From Geminocystis sp. NIES-3708 (lineage in GTDB: Bacteria; Cyanobacteriota; Cyanobacteriia; Cyanobacteriales; Cyanobacteriaceae), in assembly GCF_001548095.1 (NCBI RefSeq), contig NZ_AP014815.1, positions 771,656 to 835,655 of the forward strand: a stretch of 64,000 bases of DNA, read 5' to 3'. Numbering within the stretch: the first letter of the stretch is position 1; every line of letters begins with the position of its first letter. Positions 37,448 through 46,116 of this stretch are shown in pieces. The notes under the pieces are model-generated. The model saw only the letters and a program-made list of their open reading frames with translations. It was not told the DNA's origin and did no database searches. Position numbers and translations under genes: made by a program.

Positions 37448-37489
37448 TTAATTATTAATTATTAATTGTTAATTGTTAATTATTAATTA
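37448..37489. repeat. Six perfect-period heptamers (TTAATTA/TTAATTG)
   Basis: Six tandem units, TTAATTA, TTAATTA, TTAATTG, TTAATTG, TTAATTA and TTAATTA, end one base before the TAA stop of grxD (minus strand, 37491-37493). The unit is a near-palindrome. Confidence 0.85.
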
Positions 37490-37490
37490 T

Positions 37491-37814
37491 TTAAGAGGCT
37501 AGAGCAACCTCAATCATTTGTTGCAGTTCACCAGTTTGATATAATTCGATAAGAATATCACTACCGCCAATAAACTCACCATTTACATAAACTTGAGGAA
37601 TAGTAGGCCAATTAGAATATTCTTTGATACCTTGACGAATATCATAATCAGATAATACATCAACGGTTTCAAAAGGCACACCAAGAGTATTTAAAATCTG
37701 GACAACATTATTAGAAAATCCACACTGGGGCATTAATTTTGAGCCTTTCATGAAAACTACTACTTGGTTGTTATTTACGATGTCATCAAGACGTTGCTTT
37801 AATTCTGGTGTCAT
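37491..37814 (-). CDS. grxD: Monothiol glutaredoxin (Grx4/GrxD type)
   Basis: This 107-residue protein is a CGFS-type monothiol glutaredoxin that holds and transfers [2Fe-2S] clusters with glutathione. The motif is PQCGFSNNVVQIL (Cys near residue 31), preceded by VVFMKGSKLMPQ. WPTIPQVYVNGEFIGGSDIL contains the cis-proline and GSH-binding GG. The neighbouring bolA gene upstream on the same strand fits the known Grx-BolA cluster-sensing complex. The stop is next to a heptamer array. Confidence 0.93.
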   Translation of the reverse strand: MTPELKQRLDDIVNNNQVVVFMKGSKLMPQCGFSNNVVQILNTLGVPFETVDVLSDYDIRQGIKEYSNWPTIPQVYVNGEFIGGSDILIELYQTGELQQMIEVALAS

Positions 37815-37901
37815 AGTAATTAATAAATATGATAATAAGATTACGGAAAAGAATAAGTCAATTTCTAGTTTAACCTTGATAGAGGTTTTTTTATTTTCAG
37901 A

Positions 37902-38156
37902 TTAGTTTTGTTGGCTTAACCATGTAGAAGGAGTATAGGTTTTTAAGGCTAAAGCGTGAATAGCTTCAGATTTTAGTTCGCTTTGCAATGCACTATAAAC
38001 TAATTGATGTTGTTTTACCATTGTTTTTCCTTCAAATTCAGAAGAAATAACGATTGCCTCAAGATGATCACCCCCCCCAGTCAAATCTTTGACAAATACC
38101 TCTGCACCAGAAATTTCTTGTTCAATAGTTTTTTTTACTTGTTCTAAACTTACCAT
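37902..38156 (-). CDS. bolA: BolA family protein
   Basis: An 84-residue BolA-like protein, the usual partner of CGFS glutaredoxins in [2Fe-2S] trafficking or sensing. The ATG at 38156 ([13 protein letters not shown]) is chosen over a TTG at 38162. The core [15 protein letters not shown] and the invariant His/Arg-type helix are followed by [16 protein letters not shown], the conserved C-terminal end. It lies 87 bases before grxD on the same strand. Confidence 0.9.
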   Translation of the reverse strand: MVSLEQVKKTIEQEISGAEVFVKDLTGGGDHLEAIVISSEFEGKTMVKQHQLVYSALQSELKSEAIHALALKTYTPSTWLSQQN

Positions 38157-38305
38157 AATCAATTAATAGGTATGATGATTTTTATAATTAAATTATAATA
38201 TATAATTTTTTACTATATATTTAAGAACTAAATTATTTGATAATAAAAATAGTTTTTATTGATAATTACTAAACTAATTAAAATGAATAATTTTAATTAT
38301 TTAAG

Positions 38306-38866
38306 CTAATTATTAGAAGTTTGAAAAGGTGTTTCTACAAAACCAATTTCATATAATTGTTGATAAGATTTTCTACCCAATTCACTGGTAGGATTTTGAG
38401 AGCGAATAATCTGAATTAAAAGAGGTACAGCCAATTCAGGTTTATTTTGTGCACGATGAACTAAAGCTAATTGATAGGTAGATTCATCTCTTAAAGTAGC
38501 AGTTTTTAATGCACCAGCCCGTTGTCCTTCGGCAAGACGATTATCAATACCAGAAAAACTTTCTCCTAGTTGTAAATAAAAGTTAGAAAGTTGATTAAAA
38601 ATACGTCTTGCTTGTTGTAATTTTGTTGCGGCTAAATCATAATTTCCAGCATTAATTGCGACTTCCGCTTCTTTCATTAGTTTTTCTCCCCCTTGAAGAC
38701 TTAAAAGACTTTCAGTTTGATTAACAGGGGTAACGGTATTTTCTTCTAAAGGTTCAGTATTGGTGGTTGATTGTGCTAAAGTAGCAGTCGCTACAGATAA
38801 AATTCCCAAGGACAAAATAACACCTAAAGAATGATTTAACCAATTTTTTGAGGACAAGGATAACAT
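38306..38866 (-). CDS. Secreted TPR-like protein of unknown function
   Basis: The 186-residue protein has a signal peptide (hydrophobic residues 14-30, ending TLAQ). Residues 60-170 have helical pairs with TPR-like spacing: GNYDLAATKLQQARRIFNQL and QNKPELAVPLLIQIIRSQ, ending in a GRKSYQQLYEIGF helix. I do not recognise a named family. A periplasmic scaffold role is plausible. It is separated from bolA by 149 AT-rich bases, so it is probably a separate unit. Confidence 0.6.
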   Translation of the reverse strand: MLSLSSKNWLNHSLGVILSLGILSVATATLAQSTTNTEPLEENTVTPVNQTESLLSLQGGEKLMKEAEVAINAGNYDLAATKLQQARRIFNQLSNFYLQLGESFSGIDNRLAEGQRAGALKTATLRDESTYQLALVHRAQNKPELAVPLLIQIIRSQNPTSELGRKSYQQLYEIGFVETPFQTSNN

Positions 38867-38929
38867 AGAGAAATTATGACCTTAGTAAATAAACTTTTTA
38901 AATTTTAAAGTATCTTAACACTTTATAGC

Positions 38930-38950
38930 AATTGAGAATTGACAATTGAT
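38930..38950. repeat. Three tandem heptamers (AATTGAG/C/T)
   Basis: AATTGAG, AATTGAC and AATTGAT lie in the divergent region between the secreted TPR-like gene and ycf45. The same AATTGAC unit recurs at 54310. Confidence 0.7.
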
Positions 38951-39124
38951 ATAAATAATGGAGTCAGATAAACTTCTATTTGTAAAAGCAAAAAAATTAA
39001 GTTTTGTTTCAAGTTTCTAAGTAATTCGGGTATGATAAATTAAAAGGCATTTTTTACTTAAAATTTGCTCCAAAAATGCTCTCGACTTAAACAATACTTA
39101 AACTTAAGTTTATATAATTAAAGA

Positions 39125-40864
39125 ATGGAAGAAAAACTGCCCCAACATAGAATGCAGATTACTGACGATCTCGATAAATTATTACAAATTCTACCTCTGA
39201 CAATTCGACAATCTGTAGAACAACATCCTCAGAAAAGTTCTTTAATTGAGATCGTTTTAGACTTGGGAAGAAAACCAGAAGCTAGATTTTCTGGACACAG
39301 TTGTTACTTAAGTGATAATTTAGTTGGTCGAGAAGATTTAGAATATTGTGTGGCGAGAGTTGGTCATTTTAGTGCTGATAATCGAGCAGGAATTGAATGT
39401 ACTTTACATCGCATTAGTGCCATTCGTAATCGTCAAGGAAATATTATTGGTTTGACTTGCCGTATTGGTAGAGCCGTTTTTGGCACTATTTTGATGATTC
39501 GAGAATTAGTCGAAAGTGGTCAATCTATTTTACTATTAGGTCGCCCCGGTGTAGGAAAAACCACCGCCTTACGGGAAATTGCTAGAGTTTTAGCTGATGA
39601 GTTAGACAAAAGAGTTGTCATTATCGATACTTCCAATGAAATTGCAGGAGATGGTGATGTGCCTCATCCTGCAATCGGTAGAGCAAGAAGAATGCAAGTG
39701 GCTCATCCCGAATTACAACATCAAGTAATGATTGAGGCAGTAGAAAATCATATGCCTGAAGTGATTATCATTGATGAAATTGGTACGGAATTAGAAGCTC
39801 AAGCGGCTAGAACCATTGCCGAAAGAGGTGTACAATTAGTTGGTACTGCTCATGGTAATTATTTAGAAAACTTAATTAAAAACCCTACTCTTTCCGACTT
39901 AATTGGAGGTATTCAATCCGTTACTCTCGGTGATGAAGAAGCTCGTCGTCGTGGCTCTCAAAAGACTGTTTTAGAAAGAAAAGCACCTCCTACCTTTCAA
40001 ATTGCTGTGGAAATGTGGGAGCGTCAAAAATGGGTTGTTCATGAAGAAGTAGCACAAACAGTAGATCATTTATTACGAGGTAAACAGCCGATTCCACAAC
40101 TAAGACAAGTTAATGATGAAGGGCAAGTTACCATAACTAGAGATCCTTCTTTAGCACCACAAACGGAATTAACAACGGTGCAAAATGTGGTAGAAATTCC
40201 CCTAAAACCCACTGGCTTAAGGGCTTCAGGTAAAATGATTCCCATTTCTTTGACTCATCAACAACCGAATCTCGATTTTGAGAAAATGTTAGCCAATTCT
40301 TGGTATCAGGCAGAAGAAGCCACAGAAAAAGTACGTATTCCAGGACCTAATGGTGAGGATTTTCCCATTTATGTTTATCCTTATGGTATTGGTAGATCCC
40401 AGTTAGAACAAGTTATTGGAGTTTTAAAAATGCCTATTGTTTTAACTAAAGATTTAGATGATGCTGATGCGGTATTAGCTTTGCGATCGCAAGTTAAAAA
40501 TCACTCAAAATTAATGCAATTAGCAAAAGATCGTCAAGTACCTATCCATAGTATCAAATCCAACAGTATTCCACAAATTACCCGCACTTTAAGGCAATTA
40601 GTGAATATGGATAACCCCGAAACTAACGAAGCCGCAGATTTAAGGTTATTTACCAAAGCTGGTAATGATGACGAAATTGAAGCCTTAGAAGAAGCCAGAT
40701 TAGCAGTTGAGCAAATTGTCATACCTCAAGGGCAACCAGTAGAATTGTTACCAAGAAATTCTAAAGTAAGAAAAATGCAACATGAACTAATCGAACATTA
40801 CCGATTACGTTCAGATAGCTTTGGTGATGAGCCGAATCGTCGTCTGCGTATATATCCTGCATAA
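39125..40864 (+). CDS. ycf45: Ycf45 homologue: AAA ATPase with R3H domain
   Basis: This 579-residue ATPase is the cyanobacterial counterpart of plastid Ycf45, related to sporulation ATPase SpoIIIAA. It has the P-loop LLLGRPGVGKTTALREIARV (about 139-158), a Walker B region EVIIIDEIGTELEAQAART (about 220) and a VGTAHGN sensor motif. The C-terminal R3H nucleic-acid-binding domain has the Arg-x3-His pattern near MQHELIEHYRLRSDSFGDEP. Function is uncertain; single-stranded nucleic acid binding is inferred from R3H. It is the last housekeeping gene before the accessory island. Confidence 0.88.
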   Translation: MEEKLPQHRMQITDDLDKLLQILPLTIRQSVEQHPQKSSLIEIVLDLGRKPEARFSGHSCYLSDNLVGREDLEYCVARVGHFSADNRAGIECTLHRISAIRNRQGNIIGLTCRIGRAVFGTILMIRELVESGQSILLLGRPGVGKTTALREIARVLADELDKRVVIIDTSNEIAGDGDVPHPAIGRARRMQVAHPELQHQVMIEAVENHMPEVIIIDEIGTELEAQAARTIAERGVQLVGTAHGNYLENLIKNPTLSDLIGGIQSVTLGDEEARRRGSQKTVLERKAPPTFQIAVEMWERQKWVVHEEVAQTVDHLLRGKQPIPQLRQVNDEGQVTITRDPSLAPQTELTTVQNVVEIPLKPTGLRASGKMIPISLTHQQPNLDFEKMLANSWYQAEEATEKVRIPGPNGEDFPIYVYPYGIGRSQLEQVIGVLKMPIVLTKDLDDADAVLALRSQVKNHSKLMQLAKDRQVPIHSIKSNSIPQITRTLRQLVNMDNPETNEAADLRLFTKAGNDDEIEALEEARLAVEQIVIPQGQPVELLPRNSKVRKMQHELIEHYRLRSDSFGDEPNRRLRIYPA

Positions 40865-40978
40865 TAATTAACAATAAAAAGAGGCTCTCATCGGAGCTAA
40901 ATAATATTAATTAAAGGAAAATTTAATGAAAGTCTATGTATCAGATAAAGATGAGAAAATGTAAATAAAAAAATAAAC

Positions 40979-41932
40979 ATGATTCAATTTTTTGTAGATT
41001 TAGACTTTCAAAGTCTTAAAAATAATCCTGATTTTAAAGAAGATAGCGTCAGAGAAGTTATTATTTTACCTCTGTTGAAAAGTCTTGGTTACACAGAAAA
41101 CAATATTATTCGCAGTAAAACCTTACAACATCCTTTTCTTAAAATTGGCAGTAAGAAACGTAAAATTAACTTAATACCTGATTACCTCTTAAAAATTGAG
41201 AATAATTATGCTTGGGTATTAGATGCTAAAGCACCGAATGAGAATATAAAAGAAGGTGATCATATTGAGCAAGTTTATTGTTATGCTAGTCATCCTGAAG
41301 TGAGAAGTCTTTATTTTGCCCTCTGTAATGGCGTTGAATTTAGTTTATTTAAAACTTCTGGTTATGATACTCCTGTTTTATATTTTTCTTTGGATGAATT
41401 TGATTTTTATTATGAGCAATTAAGTCAATTTTTGTCTTTAAATAGTTTTCAGGTTGGGAAGGCGTTTTCTTATAATGAGGGTGTTTTTCTCATGCAAAGG
41501 CGCAAAGATGCAAAGGAAGACGCTAAGGGTTTTTCTCTGAGTCAATTTGATTATCTTCATCGCCCTTTATTAGCGGAAATTATTCCGAAAAAACAAGCGG
41601 CTAAAAGACATTTTGGGGTGCATGGTTATTTCACTAAACAAGTCTGGAATGTGGTGGCAGAATATATCAAAAATTTTAGCCAACCTCATGATACTATTCT
41701 CGATCCTTTTGGTGGTAGTGGTGTCACCGCCATTGAGGCGTTAATGAATAATAGAAAAGCCATTAGTATTGACATTAATCCCCTCGCTATTTTTCTCGTT
41801 AATTCCCTCATTTCTCCTGTAAATTTCGATGAATTAAATCAAGCATTTGAAAGGGTAAAATCTGCTTATCAAAAAAATGAACCTACTAGCCCAGAAAATA
41901 TAAAAAATCATAAAAAATATCTCCATTTTTAA
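40979..41932 (+). CDS. Truncated HsdR-N / N6-type DNA methyltransferase
   Basis: The 317-residue product has an HsdR N-terminal nuclease-like domain (about 1-155): EDSVREVIILPLLKSLGY, PDYLLKIENNYAWVLDAKAP and IEQVYCYASHPEVRS, with the Asp and Asp-Ala-Lys of a PD-(D/E)XK core. A methyltransferase start follows: FGVHGYFTKQVWNVVAEY and SAM motif I LDPFGGSGVTAIEAL (about 240-254). It then stops at HKKYLHF before the catalytic DPPY/NPPY motif, whereas family members I recall are far longer. A Gln/Arg/Lys linker (MQRRKDAKEDAKG) is encoded by an octamer repeat at 41493. I judge it a truncated, inactive remnant. Confidence 0.72.
   Translation: MIQFFVDLDFQSLKNNPDFKEDSVREVIILPLLKSLGYTENNIIRSKTLQHPFLKIGSKKRKINLIPDYLLKIENNYAWVLDAKAPNENIKEGDHIEQVYCYASHPEVRSLYFALCNGVEFSLFKTSGYDTPVLYFSLDEFDFYYEQLSQFLSLNSFQVGKAFSYNEGVFLMQRRKDAKEDAKGFSLSQFDYLHRPLLAEIIPKKQAAKRHFGVHGYFTKQVWNVVAEYIKNFSQPHDTILDPFGGSGVTAIEALMNNRKAISIDINPLAIFLVNSLISPVNFDELNQAFERVKSAYQKNEPTSPENIKNHKKYLHF
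41493..41516. repeat. Octamer-like repeat inside coding sequence
   Basis: GCAAAGGC, GCAAAGAT and GCAAAGGA lie in tandem inside the truncated methyltransferase gene and encode the RRKDAKED linker between its two domains. The unit resembles an intergenic repeat frequent in cyanobacteria. Confidence 0.55.
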
Positions 41933-42416
41933 AAATTTATATCTTATCTTTTTATAGCAATTTATGATAAATTTTTTATTAAAAAACCGTCAATTAATAG
42001 AAAAAAAACATTATGTTCGTAAAGCTGATCCAAATGTTAATTATTGGTTTGATTTTTTCTCAAGTAAATTATATAAATATCAAGATCAATTTGGAGATAA
42101 TTTTTGTTTGATAATTATAGGTTCTGAAAAAAAAGAAGGAGATTTTTATGCTATTCCTTTTCTTCTGGTAAAACATATATTTATCCAAGAATATTTGTCT
42201 AATGATAAAAGAGAAAAAGTAAGATGGGTGGGAAGTATAAAAGGACATTTATTTTCTTTAAGAACTTGCAATTTATCTAAAGATATTAGTTTATTTTACG
42301 GGAATTCGAGTTTTTTAAATAATCAAGAAAATTTTTTAAATACTGAATATACTCTTTCAGAAGAAGAATTAAATGATTATTCTATTGAAAATCGAAAAAT
42401 TGAAATAAATGCAAGA

Positions 42417-42425
42417 CAAAAACAA
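42417..42425. repeat. IS target-site duplication, left (CAAAAACAA)
   Basis: CAAAAACAA at 42417-42425 is repeated exactly at 43707-43715, flanking the insertion. Confidence 0.9.
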
Positions 42426-43706
42426 CTGAGGGGGCGACAATGAAGGTAAACAGACGATGGCATAAGAGATTGAAGCTGGTAATCTGGATAAAAATAAGAT
42501 GTTTTTAGTTTTTATATTAATTACTATAGAAAAAGATGTTTCAACTTCCCCAATTTTATCAGGAGTATTTAAAAAACAGTTTAATTTACCTCAATATTTA
42601 ACTCTTTGTCTTTTAGTTAATTTACTTCAAAATCTTAAAACTGTTAGGTTAGAAGAAATGGCAAAACTTTTTCCTTATCCGATTAAATTAAGAAGTAGAA
42701 TTAAAAAGTTACAAAGATTTTTAAGTCTGAAAAATTGGAAAGTTGAAACCATATGGTTTCCGATTTTAAAATCATGGATTATGAACCAATGGGAATCAAA
42801 CAAAGTAATTTATTTAGTCATTGATAGAACACAGTGGCAAAACATTAATATATTGATGGTAAGTTTAGTTCATCATCAAGGAGCTATCCCTGTATATTTT
42901 ATCTGATTAAATAAAAAAGGAAGTAGTAATTTATCAGAACAAAAACAAGTATTAGAAGCAAGTATTAATTTATTAATTGAATATAAAATAATCGTTTTAG
43001 GAGATAGAGAATTTTGCTCTGTGGATTTAGCAAAATGGTTATCAGTAGAGAAACAGGTTTATTTATCTCTACGTTTAAAAAAGAGTGAATATGTGGAGTT
43101 AGAAACTGATATATGGTTTCGATTGAGTGAATTAGGTTTATCTCCAGGATTCTCCGTATATTATCGAGGAATAAAAGTTACAAAAACCAAGGGATTCTCA
43201 GGAATTAATTTAGCAGCAAAATGGAAGAAAAACTATAGACATAAATCGAGTAAACAGCCATGGTTTATTCTCACAAATTTAGAAAGTATGTCGGAAACAA
43301 TCTCTGCTTATTCCAAAAGAATGGGTATTGAAGAAATGTTTAGAGATTTTAAATTAGGAGGTTATAACTTAGAAAGTACAAAACTTGAAAATGAACGACT
43401 AATTTCTTTAATTATACTGATAACATTATCCTATAGTTATTCAACATTTATAGGAGAAGAAATTAAAAGAAAAGGAATAAGTGAATATCTAGTTAGACCC
43501 ACAGAAAAAAGAAGAAGATATAAAAGATATAGTGATTTTTCTATTGGTTTAAATGGGATAAAATGGCTAAGTGAAATCTGCTTTTTTCAAGAACAATTAG
43601 ATAAGTTAACCTCTTTATTTCCTCAGAAACAGTCCTATTATCGTCAAGGTATGAGGGCTATTTCCCTTATCCAATCTGCATTCTGAATGTTCTGTCGCCC
43701 CCTCAG
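42426..43706 (+). mobile_element. IS4-family insertion sequence, 1281 bp
   Basis: The element has perfect 14-bp terminal inverted repeats (CTGAGGGGGCGACA at the left, its reverse complement TGTCGCCCCCTCAG at the right) and a 9-bp target duplication CAAAAACAA. It contains one transposase gene on the plus strand. The perfect ends and duplication indicate a recent insertion. The transposase carries one in-frame TGA, so this copy may not move by itself. Confidence 0.93.
42499..43686 (+). pseudogene. IS4-family DDE transposase with one internal TGA
   Basis: The frame spans 396 codons and is intact except for TGA at 42904-42906 (codon 136), where relatives I recall have Trp or another residue; a single G-to-A from TGG explains it. 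DDE residues are visible as Asp in YLVIDRTQW, Asp in VLGDREFCSVDLA and Glu in IEEMFRDFKLGGYNLE. The C-terminal part FPQKQSYYRQGMRAISLIQS is family-typical. The start ATG at 42499 is the first in frame after a stop at 42463. Either the product is truncated or the copy relies on readthrough or an intact copy elsewhere. Confidence 0.85.
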
Positions 43707-43715
43707 CAAAAACAA
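43707..43715. repeat. IS target-site duplication, right (CAAAAACAA)
   Basis: Exact second copy of the 9-bp sequence at 42417-42425. Confidence 0.9.
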
Positions 43716-44181
43716 TCTTTCTTTAGAAAAAAAGTTTTAGATAATTTTCAAAATAAATGCTGTATAACTTCTATTTCTGAATCAAATATGCTTAGAGCAA
43801 GTCATATTATTCCATGGTCACATAAAATAGATAGTAGATTAAATCCTTCTAATGGTTTATGCCTTTTTGTTACATACGATCATTTATTTGATCAAGGATA
43901 CATTAGTTTTACTAATTCTTTACAAGTTATAATTACACCAGAATATAAATATTTTAGTTTGCCATTACAAGATATACTAATTTTAGTACAAAATACACAA
44001 GCAAAATATCCTATAAAGTATCAAATAGACTGTGATTACCTTGATTACCATAGAAAGAATATACTTATTAAGTATTAAGAAAAAAAGAGTTATTTAATTA
44101 ATTTAAAAAGATACTAAATTCAAATCTCATATAGATATAAAACTAAGAATTAAATATTATTTAATCAGTTATTTAACAAGA

Positions 44182-44361
44182 ATGGAAAGAAAAAATAAAA
44201 CTACGACATTTGATGAGATTGTCTTGTATATTTTACCTTTACTAAAAAATGGTACTACCCCAGAAAATCAAACTATTTTAACAGTCTTAGAAGACATCAC
44301 TGAGAGAATAGGAGAAGATTCTTGGCGCTTGAAAGGTGAAGGGCAATTAAGTTTATTTTAG
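44182..44361 (+). pseudogene. Probable 3' remnant of the DNA methyltransferase
   Basis: A 59-codon frame encodes TFDEIVLYILPLLKNGTTPE followed by TILTVLEDITERIGEDSWRL and the ending GEGQLSLF. From memory this resembles the extreme C-terminus of large HsdR-N/methylase proteins of the type truncated at 40979-41932. If so, the HNH gene now lies where the central methylase segment used to be. The frame has its own ATG, but I see no ribosome site and would not expect a functional product. It lies 103 bases after the HNH remnant. Confidence 0.55.
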
Positions 44362-44520
44362 GCTATTAAAATCATTTTTAGTTATGCCTAATTGTTTGAG
44401 AATTTCTTGAAATAATCATTTTCCAATGTCCGCATTCTCATGAATAGGAATAATTATTTTTCTTTTCTATAAATATTACCATCGCCCATGACTTTTTTAA
44501 AATCTAATTTTTTAGCTACT
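44353..44520 (-). pseudogene. hicA-like toxin remnant
   Basis: On the minus strand, two short frames together resemble a HicA-type RNA-binding toxin. The first is VMGDGNIYRKEK (5' side); the second is KIIIPIHENADIGK, then a TGA, then LFQEILKQLGITKNDFNSL. The pattern of a VPxH strand, a D(I/L)xKG turn and an LRxILxQ helix is that of HicA. A frameshift and at least one nonsense codon are needed to join them. The 3' end overlaps the methylase remnant on the other strand. No hicB antitoxin is recognisable. Confidence 0.5.
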
Positions 44521-44841
44521 TTTTTCTGTCTTTTGCTTTAGATGGTATGGCAATAATTAAGTTAATATCTGAGGGTAATAATTCATTCTTTTCTAAATAT
44601 TTTTCTTTGATCATGTAAAGTATATTTACTAACTATAATTTCATTTTTTCTAATAAATTCATAACCAGTTTTTAAATTCTTTATCTTAAGTTAAATAATA
44701 ACAAAAAATATTTTTTACAGTTTCATTTCTTGCACTAATTAATCTAATAATTTGATTTGTGAGAATATAAACAACGGTAAAATTTTTTTATGATTCAATT
44801 AAAATAATTTCATAAGAATTATTAAATCAACTTTTTTCTAC
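44521..44841. other. AT-rich degenerate region without supportable gene
   Basis: No gene can be supported here. A 32-codon minus-strand frame near 44513-44611 (MIKEKYLEKNELLPSDINLI onward) may be another decayed gene of the toxin remnant, but its family is not recognised. The rest is low-complexity AT-rich sequence before the ribosomal terminator. Confidence 0.4.
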
Positions 44842-44880
44842 AAAAAAACCCCAACAAATAACTTATCTGCTAGGGTTTTG
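44842..44880 (-). terminator. Rho-independent terminator of the ribosomal cluster
   Basis: On the minus strand AAAACCC (44873-44879) pairs with GGGTTTT (44845-44851), followed by a T tract. It lies 25 bases after the rpmE stop and closes the long minus-strand cluster. Confidence 0.85.
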
Positions 44881-44904
44881 ATATTCTTTGAACAAGATTT
44901 ATTT

Positions 44905-45147
44905 TTATTTTGTTTCAGCTTCAGAATTTTCTTGTTTACCACTGAGCATACCGTATTTACGTAAGAAACGATCAACCCTACCTTCAGTGTCAATAATTTT
45001 TTGAGTACCAGTATAAAAAGGATGATTACCAGACCAAACTTCTACATTAATTTCTGGTTGAGTTGAACCAACACGCATAATTTCTTCACCGTTACAAATA
45101 ACTTTTGCATCGGGATACCACTGGGGGTGTATTCCTTCTTTTGGCAT
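44905..45147 (-). CDS. rpmE: 50S ribosomal protein L31
   Basis: The 80-residue protein is the last gene of the ribosomal cluster. L31 bridges the 50S central protuberance and the 30S head. Motifs HPQWYPDAKVIC and SGNHPFYTGTQKIIDTEGRVD are typical. Only one of the four zinc cysteines is present, so it is the zinc-free (C-minus) form, as is usual in cyanobacteria. A perfect 7-bp hairpin (45201-45221) lies in the 100-base gap before it, and a terminator follows. Confidence 0.95.
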   Translation of the reverse strand: MPKEGIHPQWYPDAKVICNGEEIMRVGSTQPEINVEVWSGNHPFYTGTQKIIDTEGRVDRFLRKYGMLSGKQENSEAETK

Positions 45148-45200
45148 TATTTTAATTTCCTTTTTTAATACAAGTTATGAATTTTTATTGATTACTAGAG

Positions 45201-45221
45201 ACGTTGCAGACTACGCAACGT
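45201..45221 (-). promoter_or_regulatory. Hairpin in the rpsI-rpmE spacer
   Basis: ACGTTGC (45201-45207) and GCAACGT (45215-45221) form a perfect 7-bp stem with a 7-base loop between rpsI and rpmE. No T tract follows, so it is not a standard terminator; an L31 leader or an mRNA-processing site is possible. Confidence 0.45.
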
Positions 45222-45247
45222 TCCTAAAGGAGTTACTAAAGTTAAAA

Positions 45248-45646
45248 TTAACGTTTAGAGAACTGAGGAGCTTTACGAGCTTTATGTAAACCATATTTTT
45301 TACGCTCTTTAGCACGGGGATCACGAGTTAAATAACCTTCAGCTTTCAAGGGTTGACGATTTTCAGGATCAAGTTGACATAATGCTCTTGCTACCCCTAA
45401 TTTAACTGCATCGGATTGACCTGTTAAACCGCCACCATGAGAATTTACGATAATATCATATTCATTTTCTAAACCTAAAGTTTCTAAAGGTGCTTTTAAG
45501 GCTTGAATATAATCTTGAATTTGTTGGAAGTACTCAGAACCTTCTCTTTTATTAACTTTAACAGCACCTGTACCGGGTACAAGGCGAACTCTGGCAACAG
45601 AAGATTTACGACGACCTGTACCGAGATAAACTACTTTGTCTGACAT
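45248..45646 (-). CDS. rpsI: 30S ribosomal protein S9
   Basis: The 132-residue protein has [19 protein letters not shown] at the start, [17 protein letters not shown] in the middle and the invariant C-terminal tail KAPQFSKR that reaches the P-site tRNA. Its ATG overlaps the rplM stop by one base (TAATG), and the GGAGG ribosome site lies within the rplM C-terminal codons, indicating translational coupling. Confidence 0.96.
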   Translation of the reverse strand: MSDKVVYLGTGRRKSSVARVRLVPGTGAVKVNKREGSEYFQQIQDYIQALKAPLETLGLENEYDIIVNSHGGGLTGQSDAVKLGVARALCQLDPENRQPLKAEGYLTRDPRAKERKKYGLHKARKAPQFSKR

Positions 45647-46101
45647 TATTTATTACCTCCGGGGATGGTATTAATGGTTAAAACTGCTGGTTGTTGTGCT
45701 TCATGAGGATGAGCAGAACCACTATAAACTTTAAGTTTGGTGAACAAAGTTCTGCCTAAGCTATTTTTAGGTAACATACCTTTAACAGCAGTTTCGATAA
45801 TTCTTTCAGGGATACGTTTTTGTAATTTATCAAAGGTTTCGATTTTCATCCCACCGGGGCGCCCTGAGTGACGACGATAAAGCTTTTGTTCACCTTTTTT
45901 GCCTGTAACCACAACTTTTTCAGCATTGACTACTATGACAAAATCCCCTGTATCTAAGTGAGGGGTAAAAGTTGGTTTATTTTTTCCTCTCAAAACATTA
46001 GCAATTTCGGTGGCTAATCTTCCGAGACGTTGATCTTGAGCATCAACAATAAACCATTTTTTTTCTAAATCTTCTAATTTAGGAACTGGTGTTTTATTCA
46101 T
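45646..46101 (-). CDS. rplM: 50S ribosomal protein L13
   Basis: The 151-residue protein shows [38 protein letters not shown] and [19 protein letters not shown], all typical of L13, an early 50S assembly protein. Its terminal PGGNK codons contain the GGAGG that serves rpsI. It follows truA by 15 bases. Confidence 0.96.
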   Translation of the reverse strand: MNKTPVPKLEDLEKKWFIVDAQDQRLGRLATEIANVLRGKNKPTFTPHLDTGDFVIVVNAEKVVVTGKKGEQKLYRRHSGRPGGMKIETFDKLQKRIPERIIETAVKGMLPKNSLGRTLFTKLKVYSGSAHPHEAQQPAVLTINTIPGGNK

Positions 46102-46116
46102 TTTAATTGAGACTTT

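Larger units (their letters stand above)
41964..44078 (+). pseudogene. HNH restriction endonuclease gene split by an IS
   Basis: The 5' part (41964-42425) and the 3' part (43716-44078) join in frame when the IS and one 9-bp duplicate are removed, giving a 274-residue protein. The N-terminal part has the block VRWVGSIKGHLFSLRTCN and FYGNSSFL. The junction restores ARQKQ-SFFRKKVLDNF, matching the usual INARxxQxxFRxxLL lead into an HNH domain. The C-terminal part has CCITSISESNMLRASHIIPW and LNPSNGLCLFVTYDHLFDQG, with HNH Asn/His ligands. It is probably the endonuclease partner of the adjacent methyltransferase. As it stands the gene is inactivated. Confidence 0.85.

Noticed and set aside
40926..40964. 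12-codon frame with a good ribosome site before the truncated methyltransferase gene
   Set aside because: Too short and unlike any known leader peptide; chance cannot be excluded.
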